From positions 124,001 to 188,000 of the forward strand of contig NZ_JAATVY010000001.1 in the NCBI RefSeq assembly GCF_011947195.1: a stretch of DNA of 64,000 nt, in the 5' to 3' direction. Source of the stretch: Planosporangium thailandense. Its GTDB lineage: Bacteria > Actinomycetota > Actinomycetes > Mycobacteriales > Micromonosporaceae. The notes beneath the pieces are model-generated. The model saw nothing but the letters and a program-made list of their open reading frames with translations, searched no databases and was not told the DNA's origin. A program made the position numbers and the translations under genes. The stretch's first letter is position 1. The number at the start of each line of letters is the position of its first letter. Shown here piece by piece: positions 46,361 through 54,674 of this stretch.

Positions 46361-46873
46361 TCAGCCGGGCTGGAGGGTGTAGCGCACGGTCGGCACCTCG
46401 AACGCGCCGCCGACGGTGTGGCTTCCCCGGGCGCCGTCGATCGTGAACCCGTACCGCTCGTAGAACCGGCGGGCCCGTTCGTTGCCGTCGAGCGCCCACA
46501 GGCGGACGACGCGCGGCCGCGCCCCGCCGGTGAGGTGGGCGACGGCCGCGTCCATCAGGAGCCGCCCCGCCCCGGTGCCCCACGACGGAGGGTCCACGTA
46601 GATGGCGGAGACCGCGCCTTCGCCGTTCTCCGCGTCAACGGCGGTCGCGAAGCCGACGATGCGGGCGCCGGCCATCGCGACGAAGGTCGTCTCGGCCGGG
46701 CGGGGGTGCTCCAGCCCGCGGCGCCACCGGGCCGTCCACACGGCCGGGTCGAGGTTGTCGAGCAGCTTGTCCGGCATGTGGCCGCGGTAGGCGGCCTGCC
46801 ACGACCGGACGTGCAGGCCGGCGATCGCCTGTGCGTCGTCGACGGTGGCGGGCCGGACCGACATCGGCGTCAT
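46361..46873 (-). CDS. GNAT family N-acetyltransferase
   Basis: A 170-residue acetyltransferase: [20 protein letters not shown] near residues 6-25, then [20 protein letters not shown], the acetyl-CoA loop [18 protein letters not shown] near 103-120 and [12 protein letters not shown] near 143-154. It aligns well with its downstream neighbour over the first ~50 residues (WQ-AYR---P---LD-LD). The substrate is unknown. It is divergent from the YcaQ-type gene across 75 bases. Confidence 0.84.
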   Translation of the reverse strand: MTPMSVRPATVDDAQAIAGLHVRSWQAAYRGHMPDKLLDNLDPAVWTARWRRGLEHPRPAETTFVAMAGARIVGFATAVDAENGEGAVSAIYVDPPSWGTGAGRLLMDAAVAHLTGGARPRVVRLWALDGNERARRFYERYGFTIDGARGSHTVGGAFEVPTVRYTLQPG

Positions 46874-46948
46874 ACCGGCGTTTGTAGCTCCGGCCGGCCC
46901 GCCCGGTCCACCGGGTTTCGTCGGACCGGGTGGATATTCTCGGCGTCG

Positions 46949-48259
46949 ATGGTGCTCGAAACGATCTCGGATGCGACCGCGCCGGCGGAGCCGGCGCCGC
47001 TGTCCGCCGTCCCCACTCCGACCTCGCTCTCCCTGGCGCAGGCGCGGCGGATCGCCCTCGCGGCGCAGGGGTTCGCCGACCGCCGGCCGACCGGCACGAT
47101 CGACCTGCGTCATCTGCGCCGGGTGGTGCGCCGCGTCGGCCTGCTGCAGATGGACTCGGTCAACGTGCTGATGCGGGCCCACTACATGCCGCTGTACAGC
47201 CGGCTCGGCCCCTACCCGCGGGACCTGCTCGACCGGGCTGCCTACCGGCCGCCGCGCGAGCTGTTCGAGTACTGGGGGCACGAGGCGTCGCTGATACCGG
47301 TCTCCCTGCAGCCCGCGCTGCGCTGGCGGATGGCGGGCGGCCACGCGTGGGGCGGCGTGTCCCGGATCAGCCGGGAGCGCCCGGACCTGGTTCGCTGGGT
47401 GCTCGACGAGGTGCGTACGAGGGGGCCGTTGACCGCCGCCGAGATCGAGGATGACGCCCCGGTCCGGCGGGAGCACTGGGGGTGGAACTGGTCGGACGTG
47501 AAGACGGCGCTGGAGGCGCTGTTCTGGTCCGGCGAGGTGATGGCCGCACGGCGCAACGGCGCGTGGGCGCGCGTCTACGACGTGCCGGAGCGGGTGCTGC
47601 CGCGCGCGGTGCTGGAGGCCCCGACCCCGGCGCCCGCCGACGCGCAGCGCGACCTCGTCCGGGTCGCGGCCCGGGCCCTGGGCGTGGCGGCTGAGAAGGA
47701 CCTCCGTGACTACTTCCGGCTGCCGGTGGCGGCCGCCAGGACCGCGATCGGCGAGCTGGTCGAGGCGGGCGAGCTGCTGCCGGTCACCGTCGAGGGCTGG
47801 CAGCAGCCCGCCTACCTGCACCCGGAGGCTCGGCTGCCGCGCCGGGTCCACGCGGCGACCCTGGTCAGCCCGTTCGATCCGCTGGTGTGGGAGCGGGGGC
47901 GCACGGAGCGGCTGTTCGGCTTCCGCTACCGGATCGAGATCTACGTGCCGGCCGCCCAGCGCGTCCACGGCTACTACGTGCTCCCGTTCCTGTTCGGTGA
48001 CCGTCTGGTGGCCCGGGTCGACCTCAAGGCTGACCGGCCGGCGGGGGTGTTGCGGGTGCCCGCCGCCTGGATCGAGCCGACGCCGACGGGCCGGGCGGGC
48101 CGAGGCCACCCGCGCCCCGGCGAGGTGGCCGAGGCGCTGGCCGCCGAGCTGCGCCGGCTGGCCGGGTGGCTGGAGCTGGACGCGGTCGCGGCGCCGGAGG
48201 GCGGCGACTTCGCCGCGCAGCTGGCCGCCGCGCTCCGCACGGGCGAGGCCGCTGGGTAG
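46949..48259 (+). CDS. ycaQ: YcaQ-family DNA glycosylase (winged-helix HTH_42)
   Basis: A 436-residue member of the winged-helix family that includes the Escherichia coli interstrand-crosslink glycosylase YcaQ and Streptomyces AlkZ. The catalytic QxD-type motif is seen in [20 protein letters not shown] near residues 69-88 (Q71, D73). Other conserved parts are [12 protein letters not shown] near 109 and [19 protein letters not shown] near 309. I infer repair of bulky alkylated bases or crosslinks. The ATG is preceded by TATTCT ending eight bases upstream and no Shine-Dalgarno. Confidence 0.85.
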   Translation: MVLETISDATAPAEPAPLSAVPTPTSLSLAQARRIALAAQGFADRRPTGTIDLRHLRRVVRRVGLLQMDSVNVLMRAHYMPLYSRLGPYPRDLLDRAAYRPPRELFEYWGHEASLIPVSLQPALRWRMAGGHAWGGVSRISRERPDLVRWVLDEVRTRGPLTAAEIEDDAPVRREHWGWNWSDVKTALEALFWSGEVMAARRNGAWARVYDVPERVLPRAVLEAPTPAPADAQRDLVRVAARALGVAAEKDLRDYFRLPVAAARTAIGELVEAGELLPVTVEGWQQPAYLHPEARLPRRVHAATLVSPFDPLVWERGRTERLFGFRYRIEIYVPAAQRVHGYYVLPFLFGDRLVARVDLKADRPAGVLRVPAAWIEPTPTGRAGRGHPRPGEVAEALAAELRRLAGWLELDAVAAPEGGDFAAQLAAALRTGEAAG

Positions 48260-48269
48260 GAGGCCGTCG

Positions 48270-48842
48270 GTGTACCGTGAAGTCGATCCTTCACCGCAGA
48301 CCGGCCCTTCGACCTCTGGCGAGGCAGTCATGAGCCCGACCACCGAGCACGTCGAGAGCTGTCCGCCGGGGCCGGCCTACACCCTGCCGCCGCCCGGACG
48401 GGTCAGCCGGCTGGTCGTCAAGGTCGCCGCACGCTCTCCGGCCTGGGCCGCTCCGGCCGCGATCGCCACGTGCTTCGCCGGCGCGGTGGGCTACGTGCTG
48501 GTCAACAATCCGACCACGCCCGGCGCGTACGCCTCGCCCACCTGCCTACTCAAGCTCACGACCGGCTTCGACTGCCCGGGCTGCGGTGGCACCCGCGCGT
48601 TCTGGTACCTGCTGCACGGCAACCTGCCACAGGCCGCCCGCAACCATGCGCTGTTCGTGTTCGCGGTGCCGTTCCTGCTGTACGTCTACATAGCCTGGTC
48701 GGCCAAGCTGATCTTCAAGCGGGACGTGCTGCCCGCGCTGCGGATCCCGCCATTGACGCTGCCGGTGTTCCTCGGCGCGTGGCTGGTCTTCTCGGTGCTG
48801 CGCAACCTACCGTTCGCGCCGTTCACCTGGTTCTACGTCTGA
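48270..48842 (+). CDS. DUF2752 membrane protein
   Basis: A 190-residue protein with three or four hydrophobic segments and the DUF2752 hallmark GFDCPGCGGTRAFWYLLHGN near residues 101-120, whose two cysteines could bind metal or a cofactor. The function is unknown. GTG at 48270 is chosen because a perfect AGGAGG (48258-48263, overlapping the ycaQ stop) lies six bases upstream. An ATG at 48330 with a weaker GCGAGG is the alternative and would give 170 residues. Confidence 0.78.
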   Translation: MYREVDPSPQTGPSTSGEAVMSPTTEHVESCPPGPAYTLPPPGRVSRLVVKVAARSPAWAAPAAIATCFAGAVGYVLVNNPTTPGAYASPTCLLKLTTGFDCPGCGGTRAFWYLLHGNLPQAARNHALFVFAVPFLLYVYIAWSAKLIFKRDVLPALRIPPLTLPVFLGAWLVFSVLRNLPFAPFTWFYV

Positions 48843-48857
48843 GCTGTGCCACCGACC

Positions 48858-48889
48858 CCGCTGACGGCCGGCGGGCCGGCCGTCAGCGG
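48858..48889. terminator. Bidirectional terminator
   Basis: A perfect 15-bp inverted repeat (48858-48872 with 48875-48889) with a minimal centre lies between the convergent DUF2752 and DUF4097 genes. It can end transcripts from both sides. Confidence 0.85.
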
Positions 48890-48899
48890 CACGCCGTCG

Positions 48900-49709
48900 T
48901 CATGCGGCGGCGTGCTCGATCGCCCGGTGCACGTCGATGTCGCCGCTGACGGTGCGCACCTGCAGGTTGAGCGCGGCGGCCGACGCGTCGCCGTGGCCTG
49001 CCGGCATCGTCAGGTCGGTGCGGGTGTCGCCGGAGATCGACGACAGGTCCAGCCACACGCCGATGCCGGCGGCGACCCCGATGGCGACGTCGCCGGAGGC
49101 GGAGTTCGCGCGCACGGTGCCGGCGGTGACCGTACCTACGCGGATGTCGCCCGAGGCGGTTGTGGCCCGCAGTGACCCGCCCGCGTGCGTGATGGCGACG
49201 TCTCCGCTGGCGGAGTGGGCGTACGTGTCGCCGCCCACGTACCCGACGGTGATGTCGCCGGAGGCGCAGTTGAGCTTCAGGTTTCCGTCGACCCGCGCGG
49301 CCTGGAGGTCGCCGCTGGCGGCGTTCAGGGCGGCGTCGCCGGTGACGTGCTCGACGGAGGTGTCGCCGGAGGCGCTGGCCACGGTCGCGCGGCGGTAGCG
49401 GCCGGTCGCGTGGACGTCGGCCGAGGCGGTCTTCACGGTCAGGTCGCCGTCCTGCGGCAGGCGCACCTCGACCCGCAGCCGGGGGCCGCGGCGGAACAGC
49501 CAACCGGTCCACTCCGGCGCCTCGACGTGCAGCGTGCCGTCACGCAGCTCCACCCGGGTGCGGGCGGCGGCGTCGCGGGAGGCTTCGCTCGAGTCGGCGG
49601 GGCTGACCTCGACCGTGGCGGTGCGGCGGTCGGAGGCTGAGATCTCGGCGTTGCCGGCGGCCATCCGCAACGACAGCGTGACCGGCGCGGGGCAGTCGAA
49701 CTCGTACAT
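48900..49709 (-). CDS. DUF4097 beta-strand-repeat (Toastrack-like) protein
   Basis: A 269-residue protein built of short beta repeats; the motif SASGD or a close variant appears about eight times between residues ~120 and 255 (SASGDTSVEHVTGDAALNAA and so on). No signal peptide or membrane segment is seen, so it is probably cytoplasmic. Such domains often accompany regulators and may act as a scaffold. ATG at 49709 has GAGGAG upstream; the longer open frame runs through the RHH gene in another phase. It is the second gene of an operon with the RHH regulator, 20 bases away. Confidence 0.82.
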   Translation of the reverse strand: MYEFDCPAPVTLSLRMAAGNAEISASDRRTATVEVSPADSSEASRDAAARTRVELRDGTLHVEAPEWTGWLFRRGPRLRVEVRLPQDGDLTVKTASADVHATGRYRRATVASASGDTSVEHVTGDAALNAASGDLQAARVDGNLKLNCASGDITVGYVGGDTYAHSASGDVAITHAGGSLRATTASGDIRVGTVTAGTVRANSASGDVAIGVAAGIGVWLDLSSISGDTRTDLTMPAGHGDASAAALNLQVRTVSGDIDVHRAIEHAAA

Positions 49710-49729
49710 CGTGGTCTCCTCGGGCTGGC

Positions 49730-50254
49730 TCAGGACTGGGCGAAGCCGGTGATGCGGCGGCCGCGCTGCCCGCGGGGTGATCGCGGCGGCGCGGGTGGCA
49801 TGGGCGGCATGGGCGGGACGGGGGGCCGGTGCGGGCCGGCGTACAGCGCTGCGGTGATGGCGCGCACCAGCCAGGCGTTGACCGAGACCCCTTCGGCGGT
49901 GGCGGCCTGCTCGACCTGCTCCTTGAGCGGCTCGGGCATCCGGAGCGTGATGCGGGCGAGGTCGCCCGTCTCGCCGGACGGTGGCGGGGGTGGGGTCGGA
50001 GCGGTGAGGTGGGGAGTCTCCGTGACGACGAGGTCGGCCTCGCGGCCGCGTAGCCGTACCTCGACGTTCGCGGCGTCCAGCTGGGTCGTGATCTCCGCGG
50101 TCGCGTCGGACAGCACCTCCAGCAGGCACAGCCGGACGGAGGCCTCCAGCGAGCCCGCGAGCAGGTCGGCGGCGCGGGCGACGTCGGGACCGCCGGGGGC
50201 GGCCGCCGAGGCCAGGTCCCGGCGGAGGGTTTCGAGGTATGGCGTCAGATCCAT
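49730..50254 (-). CDS. Ribbon-helix-helix regulator (HicB/Arc-like) with N-terminal domain
   Basis: A 174-residue protein. Residues ~1-60 form a helical region, ~60-95 include a proline-rich linker, and ~100-136 form a ribbon-helix-helix DNA-binding fold (ARITLRMPEPLKEQVEQAAT, then EGVSVNAWLVRAITAAL). A Pro/Arg-rich tail follows. It is likely an autorepressor: two TGACGTCA palindromes fill the spacer of its promoter. There is no toxin-like partner next to it; the co-transcribed gene encodes a DUF4097 protein. The ATG follows the -10 box by six bases without a Shine-Dalgarno, so it is leaderless. Confidence 0.8.
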   Translation of the reverse strand: MDLTPYLETLRRDLASAAAPGGPDVARAADLLAGSLEASVRLCLLEVLSDATAEITTQLDAANVEVRLRGREADLVVTETPHLTAPTPPPPPSGETGDLARITLRMPEPLKEQVEQAATAEGVSVNAWLVRAITAALYAGPHRPPVPPMPPMPPAPPRSPRGQRGRRITGFAQS

Positions 50255-50260
50255 GCCTTC

Positions 50261-50289
50261 ACTATGACGTCACAAATGACGTCAGTCAA
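50261..50289 (-). promoter_or_regulatory. RHH-gene promoter with twin TGACGTCA operators
   Basis: On the minus strand TTGACT (50289-50284), exactly 17 bases and CATAGT (50266-50261) form a near-consensus promoter starting close to the ATG at 50254. Two TGACGTCA palindromes (50277-50284 and 50265-50272, 12 bp apart) occupy the spacer and touch both hexamers. The arrangement suits cooperative binding by two ribbon-helix-helix dimers. Confidence 0.75.
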
Positions 50290-50362
50290 GCGTCTAGAAG
50301 ACATCATGAGTGCGTCGCCGGCCGGGCGACTAGCCTGATCCCGTCGTACGAAGGAGGCAACC

Positions 50363-51115
50363 GTGGCTCAGGTCGTAGCTCCGCGGGTACGGATGATCGG
50401 GTGGACGCACTTCGAGCCGCCCGAGGACGTGCCCTGGTCCACCGACGCCGACGGTGGGCAGGCGCTCGCGGAGTTCGCCGGCCGGTCCTGCTACCAGTCC
50501 TGGTCCAAGCCGGTGCCGGCGACCGCGACGAACGCCGGCTACCTGCGGCACCTCATCGAGGTGGGCCACCTGTCGGTACTCGAGCACGGCGTCGCCACCT
50601 TCTACCTCACCGGCGTCTCCCGGGCCCTGAGCCAGCAGCTGGTACGCCACCGACACCTGTCGTTCTCCGAGCTGTCGCCCCGCTACCTCGGCGAACCCGA
50701 CGCCGAGATCGTGGAGCCGGACGTCATCGCCGCCGACCCCGAACTGCACAAGAAGTTCGTGGCGGCGGCGGAGGCGAGCGTGCGCGCCTACCATGAGATT
50801 CTGGAGGGGCTGGAGCGCAAGCTCCCGGACGGGCAGGCGGTCACGCTGCTCCGCAAGCAGGCCCGGCAGGCGGCGCGGGCGGTGCTTCCCGGTGCCACCG
50901 AGACACGCATCGTGGTGACGGGCAACTACCGCGCGTGGCGCCACTTCGTCGCGGTGCGCGCCACGGAGCACGCCGACGTGGAGATGCGGCAGGTCGCGGT
51001 GGCCTGCCTGCGCGAGCTGCAGCGGGTGGCGCCGAACGCGTTCGGGGACTTTGCCATTTCCACGCTCGCCGACGGCACGGAGATCGCGGCGAGCCCGTAC
51101 GCGTGGGAGGCGTGA
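50363..51115 (+). CDS. thyX: Flavin-dependent thymidylate synthase
   Basis: Makes dTMP from dUMP with FAD and methylene-tetrahydrofolate. The 250-residue product contains the ThyX signature [14 protein letters not shown] near residues 95-108. The family forms tetramers and is unrelated to ThyA. GTG at 50363 has GAAGGAGG upstream. It lies before dapA as in M. tuberculosis, and is divergent from the RHH gene. Confidence 0.96.
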   Translation: MAQVVAPRVRMIGWTHFEPPEDVPWSTDADGGQALAEFAGRSCYQSWSKPVPATATNAGYLRHLIEVGHLSVLEHGVATFYLTGVSRALSQQLVRHRHLSFSELSPRYLGEPDAEIVEPDVIAADPELHKKFVAAAEASVRAYHEILEGLERKLPDGQAVTLLRKQARQAARAVLPGATETRIVVTGNYRAWRHFVAVRATEHADVEMRQVAVACLRELQRVAPNAFGDFAISTLADGTEIAASPYAWEA

Positions 51116-51121
51116 TCCGAT

Positions 51122-51136
51122 GCGGATCTTGAGGGC
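51122..51136. repeat. Inverted copy of the dispersed 15-mer
   Basis: GCGGATCTTGAGGGC is the exact reverse complement of the 15-mer at 45601 and 45616. It sits between thyX and dapA, upstream of the dapA -10 box. Confidence 0.8.
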
Positions 51137-51175
51137 AGAAATCGAGGGCGACGCCCGCACGCTAGGTTGTGAGCT

Positions 51176-52150
51176 ATGACCGCTAGTTCTCTCGACCCGC
51201 GCCGACCGTTCGGACGACTCCTCACCGCGATGGTCACGCCCTTCAAGCCGGACGGCTCCCTGGACACCGACGGCGCGGCGCGGCTGGCGACCTACCTGGT
51301 CGACGAGCAGAACAATGACGGCATCGTGGTCAACGGCACCACGGGCGAGTCGGCCACGACCACCGACGCGGAGAAGGACGCCACGCTGCGTGCCGTCCTC
51401 GAAGCCGTCGGTGACCGGGCGCACGTGATCGCCGGGGTGGGCACGAACGACACCCGGCACACCGTCGACCTGGCCCGCGCGGCGGAGAAGGCCGGGGCCC
51501 ATGGCATCCTCGTGGTCACCCCCTACTACAACAAGCCGCCGCAGAGCGGCGTGCAGTACCACTTCGCGACCGTGGCCGACCAGTGCGGCCTGCCGATGAT
51601 GGTCTACGACATCCCGGGGCGCACCGGGGTGGCGATCGAGACCGAGACGATGGTGCGGCTGGCGGAGCACGAGCGGATCGTGGCCGTCAAGGACGCCAAG
51701 GGTGACCTGGTGGAGACAGCCTGGGTCACCAAGCGCTGCGACCTCGCCGTCTACTCCGGAGACGACAAGCTGACGCTGCCCCTGCTGTCGATCGGTGCCG
51801 TCGGGGTGGTCGGCGTGCCGACCCACCTGTTCGGCAGCGCCACCAAGGACATGATCTCCGCGTACGAGGCGGGCGACGCCGCCCGGGCGCTCGAACTGCA
51901 CCACAAGCTGCTGCCGGTGTTCGAGGGCTTCTTCCGTACCCAGGGGGTCATCCTCACCAAGGCGGCGCTCATGCTGCAGGGGCTGCCGGCCGGCCCGGTC
52001 CGCCCGCCGTTGTGCGAGGCGAGCCCGGCCGAGATCGCCCGGCTGCGCGAGGACTGCGCCGCCGCCGGGCTGACGCTGGGCGACGCGGTGACCGCCGCCG
52101 CGATCGAGTCCCACGCGCTGTCGACGCACCACCTGGGAGCGACCGAGTGA
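51176..52150 (+). CDS. dapA: 4-hydroxy-tetrahydrodipicolinate synthase
   Basis: Condenses pyruvate with aspartate semialdehyde at the start of the diaminopimelate/lysine branch. The 324-residue TIM-barrel has GTTGESATT near residues 56-64, PYYNKPPQSG near 116 and the Schiff-base lysine in VAVKDAKGD near 168-176. The ATG lacks a Shine-Dalgarno; TAGGTT (51163-51168) ends seven bases before it, indicating leaderless transcription. The stop overlaps the RNase J start (GTGA). Confidence 0.95.
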   Translation: MTASSLDPRRPFGRLLTAMVTPFKPDGSLDTDGAARLATYLVDEQNNDGIVVNGTTGESATTTDAEKDATLRAVLEAVGDRAHVIAGVGTNDTRHTVDLARAAEKAGAHGILVVTPYYNKPPQSGVQYHFATVADQCGLPMMVYDIPGRTGVAIETETMVRLAEHERIVAVKDAKGDLVETAWVTKRCDLAVYSGDDKLTLPLLSIGAVGVVGVPTHLFGSATKDMISAYEAGDAARALELHHKLLPVFEGFFRTQGVILTKAALMLQGLPAGPVRPPLCEASPAEIARLREDCAAAGLTLGDAVTAAAIESHALSTHHLGATE

Positions 52151-53835
52151 CCGAGCAAAACCGCGACCTGGCACCGCCACCACCGCTGGCGAAGGGGGCG
52201 CTGCGCGTCACGCCGCTCGGCGGCCTCGGCGCGATCGGTCGCAACATGACCCTGTTCGAGTACGACGGCCAGCTCCTCGTCGTCGACTGTGGCGTGCTCT
52301 TCCCCGACGTCGACCAGCCCGGCGTCGACCTGATCCTGCCCGACTTCGAGTCGATCCTCGACCGCCTCGGCGACATTCAGGCGATCGTGCTCACCCACGG
52401 CCACGAGGACCACATCGGCGCGGTGCCCTACCTGCTCGCGCACAAGTCCGACATCCCGCTGGTCGGCTCGCAGTTCACGCTGGCACTGGTCGAGGCGAAG
52501 CTCGCCGAGCGGCGCATCACCCCGTACTCGCTGACCGTCGCCGAGGGGCGCAAAGAGCGGCTCGGCCACTTCGACCTGGAGTTCTTCGCGGTCAACCACT
52601 CGATCCCGGACGCGCTCGCGGTCGCCATCACCACCCCGGCCGGCACCGTGCTGCACACCGGCGACTTCAAGATGGACCAGCTGCCCCTCGACGGCCGCCT
52701 GACCGACCTGGCCGGCTTCGGGCGGCTGGGGGCGCAGGGTGTCGACCTGCTGCTGTCGGACTCCACCAACGCCGAGGTCCCGGGCGTGGTCACGCCGGAG
52801 CGCGAGATCGGCCCGGTCATCGACACCATCTTCGACTCCGCCCGCGGCCGGATCATCGTCGCGTCGTTCGCCTCCCACGTGCACCGGGTACAGCAGGTGC
52901 TCGACGCGGCCGTCGCGCACGACCGCAAGGTCGCCTTCATCGGCCGGTCGATGGTGCGCAACATGGGCATCGCCCGCGACCTGGGCCTGCTGCGCATCCC
53001 GGCCGGGCTCGTGGTCGGGCTGGACGAGGCGACCACCCTGCCCCATGACGAGATCGTCTTCATGTCGACCGGATCGCAGGGCGAGCCGATGAGCGCGCTC
53101 GGGCGGATGGCCACCGGCGACCACCGGCACATCACGATCGAGGCGGGCGACACCATCGTCCTCGCGTCGTCGCTGGTGCCGGGCAACGAGACCGCCGTGT
53201 ACCGAGTGATCAACCAGCTGTCGCGCGCCGGCGCCACGGTCATCCACAAAGACGTCGCCAAGGTCCACGTGTCCGGCCACTCGGCAGCCGGTGAGCTGCT
53301 GATCCTGCTCAACGTCGTCAAACCGCGCAACTTCATGCCCGTACACGGGGAGTGGCGGCACCTGCGGGCGCACGCGCGTCTGGCGATCGACTCCGGCGTG
53401 CCCGCCGACCGGGTCGTGCTGTGCGAGGACGGCGACGTGGTCGACCTCGTCGACGGCCAGGCGCGGCTCGTCGGCCACGTGAAGTCGCGGTACGTCTACG
53501 TCGACGGCCTCGCGGTCGGCGACGTGGGGGAGTCGCTCCTGACCGAGCGGCGCATCCTGGGCGACGGCGGCTTCATCGCCGCCACGGTCATCGTCGACTC
53601 GGTCAACGGCAAGGTCGTGGGCGGCCCGACGGTGTCGGCGAAGGGCTTCTCCGAGGACCCGGCGATCTTCGAGGAGGTGCTGCCGCTGGTCACGGACGCG
53701 CTCGACCGCGCCGCGCAGGACGGCATCACCGATCCGCACCAGCTTCAGCAGATCGTGCGCCGTACGGTCGGCCGCTGGGTCAACGAGAAGTACCGGCGCC
53801 GCCCGATGATCGTGCCGACCGTCGTGGAGGTTTAA
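52147..53835 (+). CDS. rnj: Ribonuclease J
   Basis: Metallo-beta-lactamase/beta-CASP RNase with 5'-3' exo- and endonuclease activity in RNA maturation and decay. The 562-residue product has the zinc motif THGHEDHIGA near residues 82-91, later His ligands (NHSIPDALAV near 152; HTGDFKMDQ near 172), the beta-CASP segment STGSQGEPMSAL near 308, and the HVSGHSAAGE motif near 375. dapA-rnj-ftsK order matches M. tuberculosis. GTG at 52147 overlaps the dapA stop. Confidence 0.94.
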   Translation: MTEQNRDLAPPPPLAKGALRVTPLGGLGAIGRNMTLFEYDGQLLVVDCGVLFPDVDQPGVDLILPDFESILDRLGDIQAIVLTHGHEDHIGAVPYLLAHKSDIPLVGSQFTLALVEAKLAERRITPYSLTVAEGRKERLGHFDLEFFAVNHSIPDALAVAITTPAGTVLHTGDFKMDQLPLDGRLTDLAGFGRLGAQGVDLLLSDSTNAEVPGVVTPEREIGPVIDTIFDSARGRIIVASFASHVHRVQQVLDAAVAHDRKVAFIGRSMVRNMGIARDLGLLRIPAGLVVGLDEATTLPHDEIVFMSTGSQGEPMSALGRMATGDHRHITIEAGDTIVLASSLVPGNETAVYRVINQLSRAGATVIHKDVAKVHVSGHSAAGELLILLNVVKPRNFMPVHGEWRHLRAHARLAIDSGVPADRVVLCEDGDVVDLVDGQARLVGHVKSRYVYVDGLAVGDVGESLLTERRILGDGGFIAATVIVDSVNGKVVGGPTVSAKGFSEDPAIFEEVLPLVTDALDRAAQDGITDPHQLQQIVRRTVGRWVNEKYRRRPMIVPTVVEV

Positions 53836-53844
53836 GGCCTCTCC

Positions 53845-54513
53845 TCACGTGCGGACCGCCCACGCCTGCGCCGGGGTCCGCGGCGCGGACGGGCCGGTCG
53901 GTGTCGACGCCCGGCGGCCGACGAGGGTGGCCGGGTCCAGTTCGACGGTGAGCAGCCGGCTGCGGCCGACCAGGAGCGGCAGGGCCGCCGTCTCACCGGC
54001 GGGGTGCAGGGTGGTCCGCCAGTCGCCGTCCTCGCCGAGCATCCGGACGACGATCGCCGGCGCCGGGCACATGTCCTCCCACCACGGTCGCAGCTCCACC
54101 CGCCAGTAGCAGGGAATGCCCGCTGCCGAGTAGAGCCACTGCTTGGTCACCCGGTTGGCCGGAGTCGCCTGTGGACAGGCGACCTCGACGACCGTGTGGA
54201 TGAGCGCGGCGGGGATGCCGTGCGGGGACTCGTCGGGATCGGCCGTGGTGACCAGGAGGTCCGGTATCGGGCCGTCGCCGTTGGGCAGCCGTACCGCGCT
54301 GTTGCGGATCACCTCGGCGTCGGGCGGCAGGGCGGCCGCGATGGCGGCCCGCAGCCGGTCGGCGGCCAGGTTGTGCCGCGGCTGCGCGGCGGACGAGACG
54401 ATCAGGTCACCTTCGAGCACCTGGTAACGCAGCCCGCTGTCGGGCAGCGTGAACAGGGTGTCCACGGTGAACGGTGGCCTTGGCCACCCAGGATGCCGTA
54501 CCGGTGCCGCCAT
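53845..54513 (-). CDS. Uma2-family (DUF820) PD-(D/E)XK endonuclease-like protein
   Basis: A 222-residue protein of the Uma2 family, common in actinomycetes and cyanobacteria. LRYQVLEGDLIVSSAAQPRH (residues ~32-51), GDGPIPDLLVTTADP (~102-116) and TVVEVACPQATPANRVTKQW (~132-151) provide the nuclease-like D/E/K pattern, followed by YSAAGIPCYWRVEL. Most members have no proven substrate. ATG at 54513 has GGGGGAGGGAG upstream. It converges closely on RNase J (9 bases between stops) and is inserted between rnj and ftsK. Confidence 0.8.
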   Translation of the reverse strand: MAAPVRHPGWPRPPFTVDTLFTLPDSGLRYQVLEGDLIVSSAAQPRHNLAADRLRAAIAAALPPDAEVIRNSAVRLPNGDGPIPDLLVTTADPDESPHGIPAALIHTVVEVACPQATPANRVTKQWLYSAAGIPCYWRVELRPWWEDMCPAPAIVVRMLGEDGDWRTTLHPAGETAALPLLVGRSRLLTVELDPATLVGRRASTPTGPSAPRTPAQAWAVRT

Positions 54514-54560
54514 GGCTGCTCCCTCCCCCCGGGGGAGTATGCACCGCGGCGGGCCGGTTC

Positions 54561-54604
54561 GCGCGGCGAAGACGCGGCGAAGACGCGGCGAAGACGCGGC
54601 GAAG
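54561..54604. repeat. 11-bp tandem repeat, four copies
   Basis: Four units of (A/G)CGCGGCGAAG start at 54561, 54572, 54583 and 54594. They lie in the 134-base divergent region between the Uma2-family gene and the ATG/GTG starts of ftsK. The period of about one helical turn places each copy on the same DNA face. Confidence 0.85.
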
Positions 54605-54674
54605 GCGCGGTGCGGACCGGACGTCCCCGGCGCGCCTAGCCCCATCCATGGACCGCCGCCGTTACGGTGGCAGT

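Noticed and set aside
49730-50254. Toxin-antitoxin module
   Set aside because: The RHH protein looks antitoxin-like, but neither neighbour resembles a known toxin (HicA, RelE, PIN, MazF).
54474-54674. N-terminal extension of FtsK upstream to 54474
   Set aside because: It runs through the 11-bp tandem repeat and the Uma2 gene start in antisense and has no similarity to FtsK.
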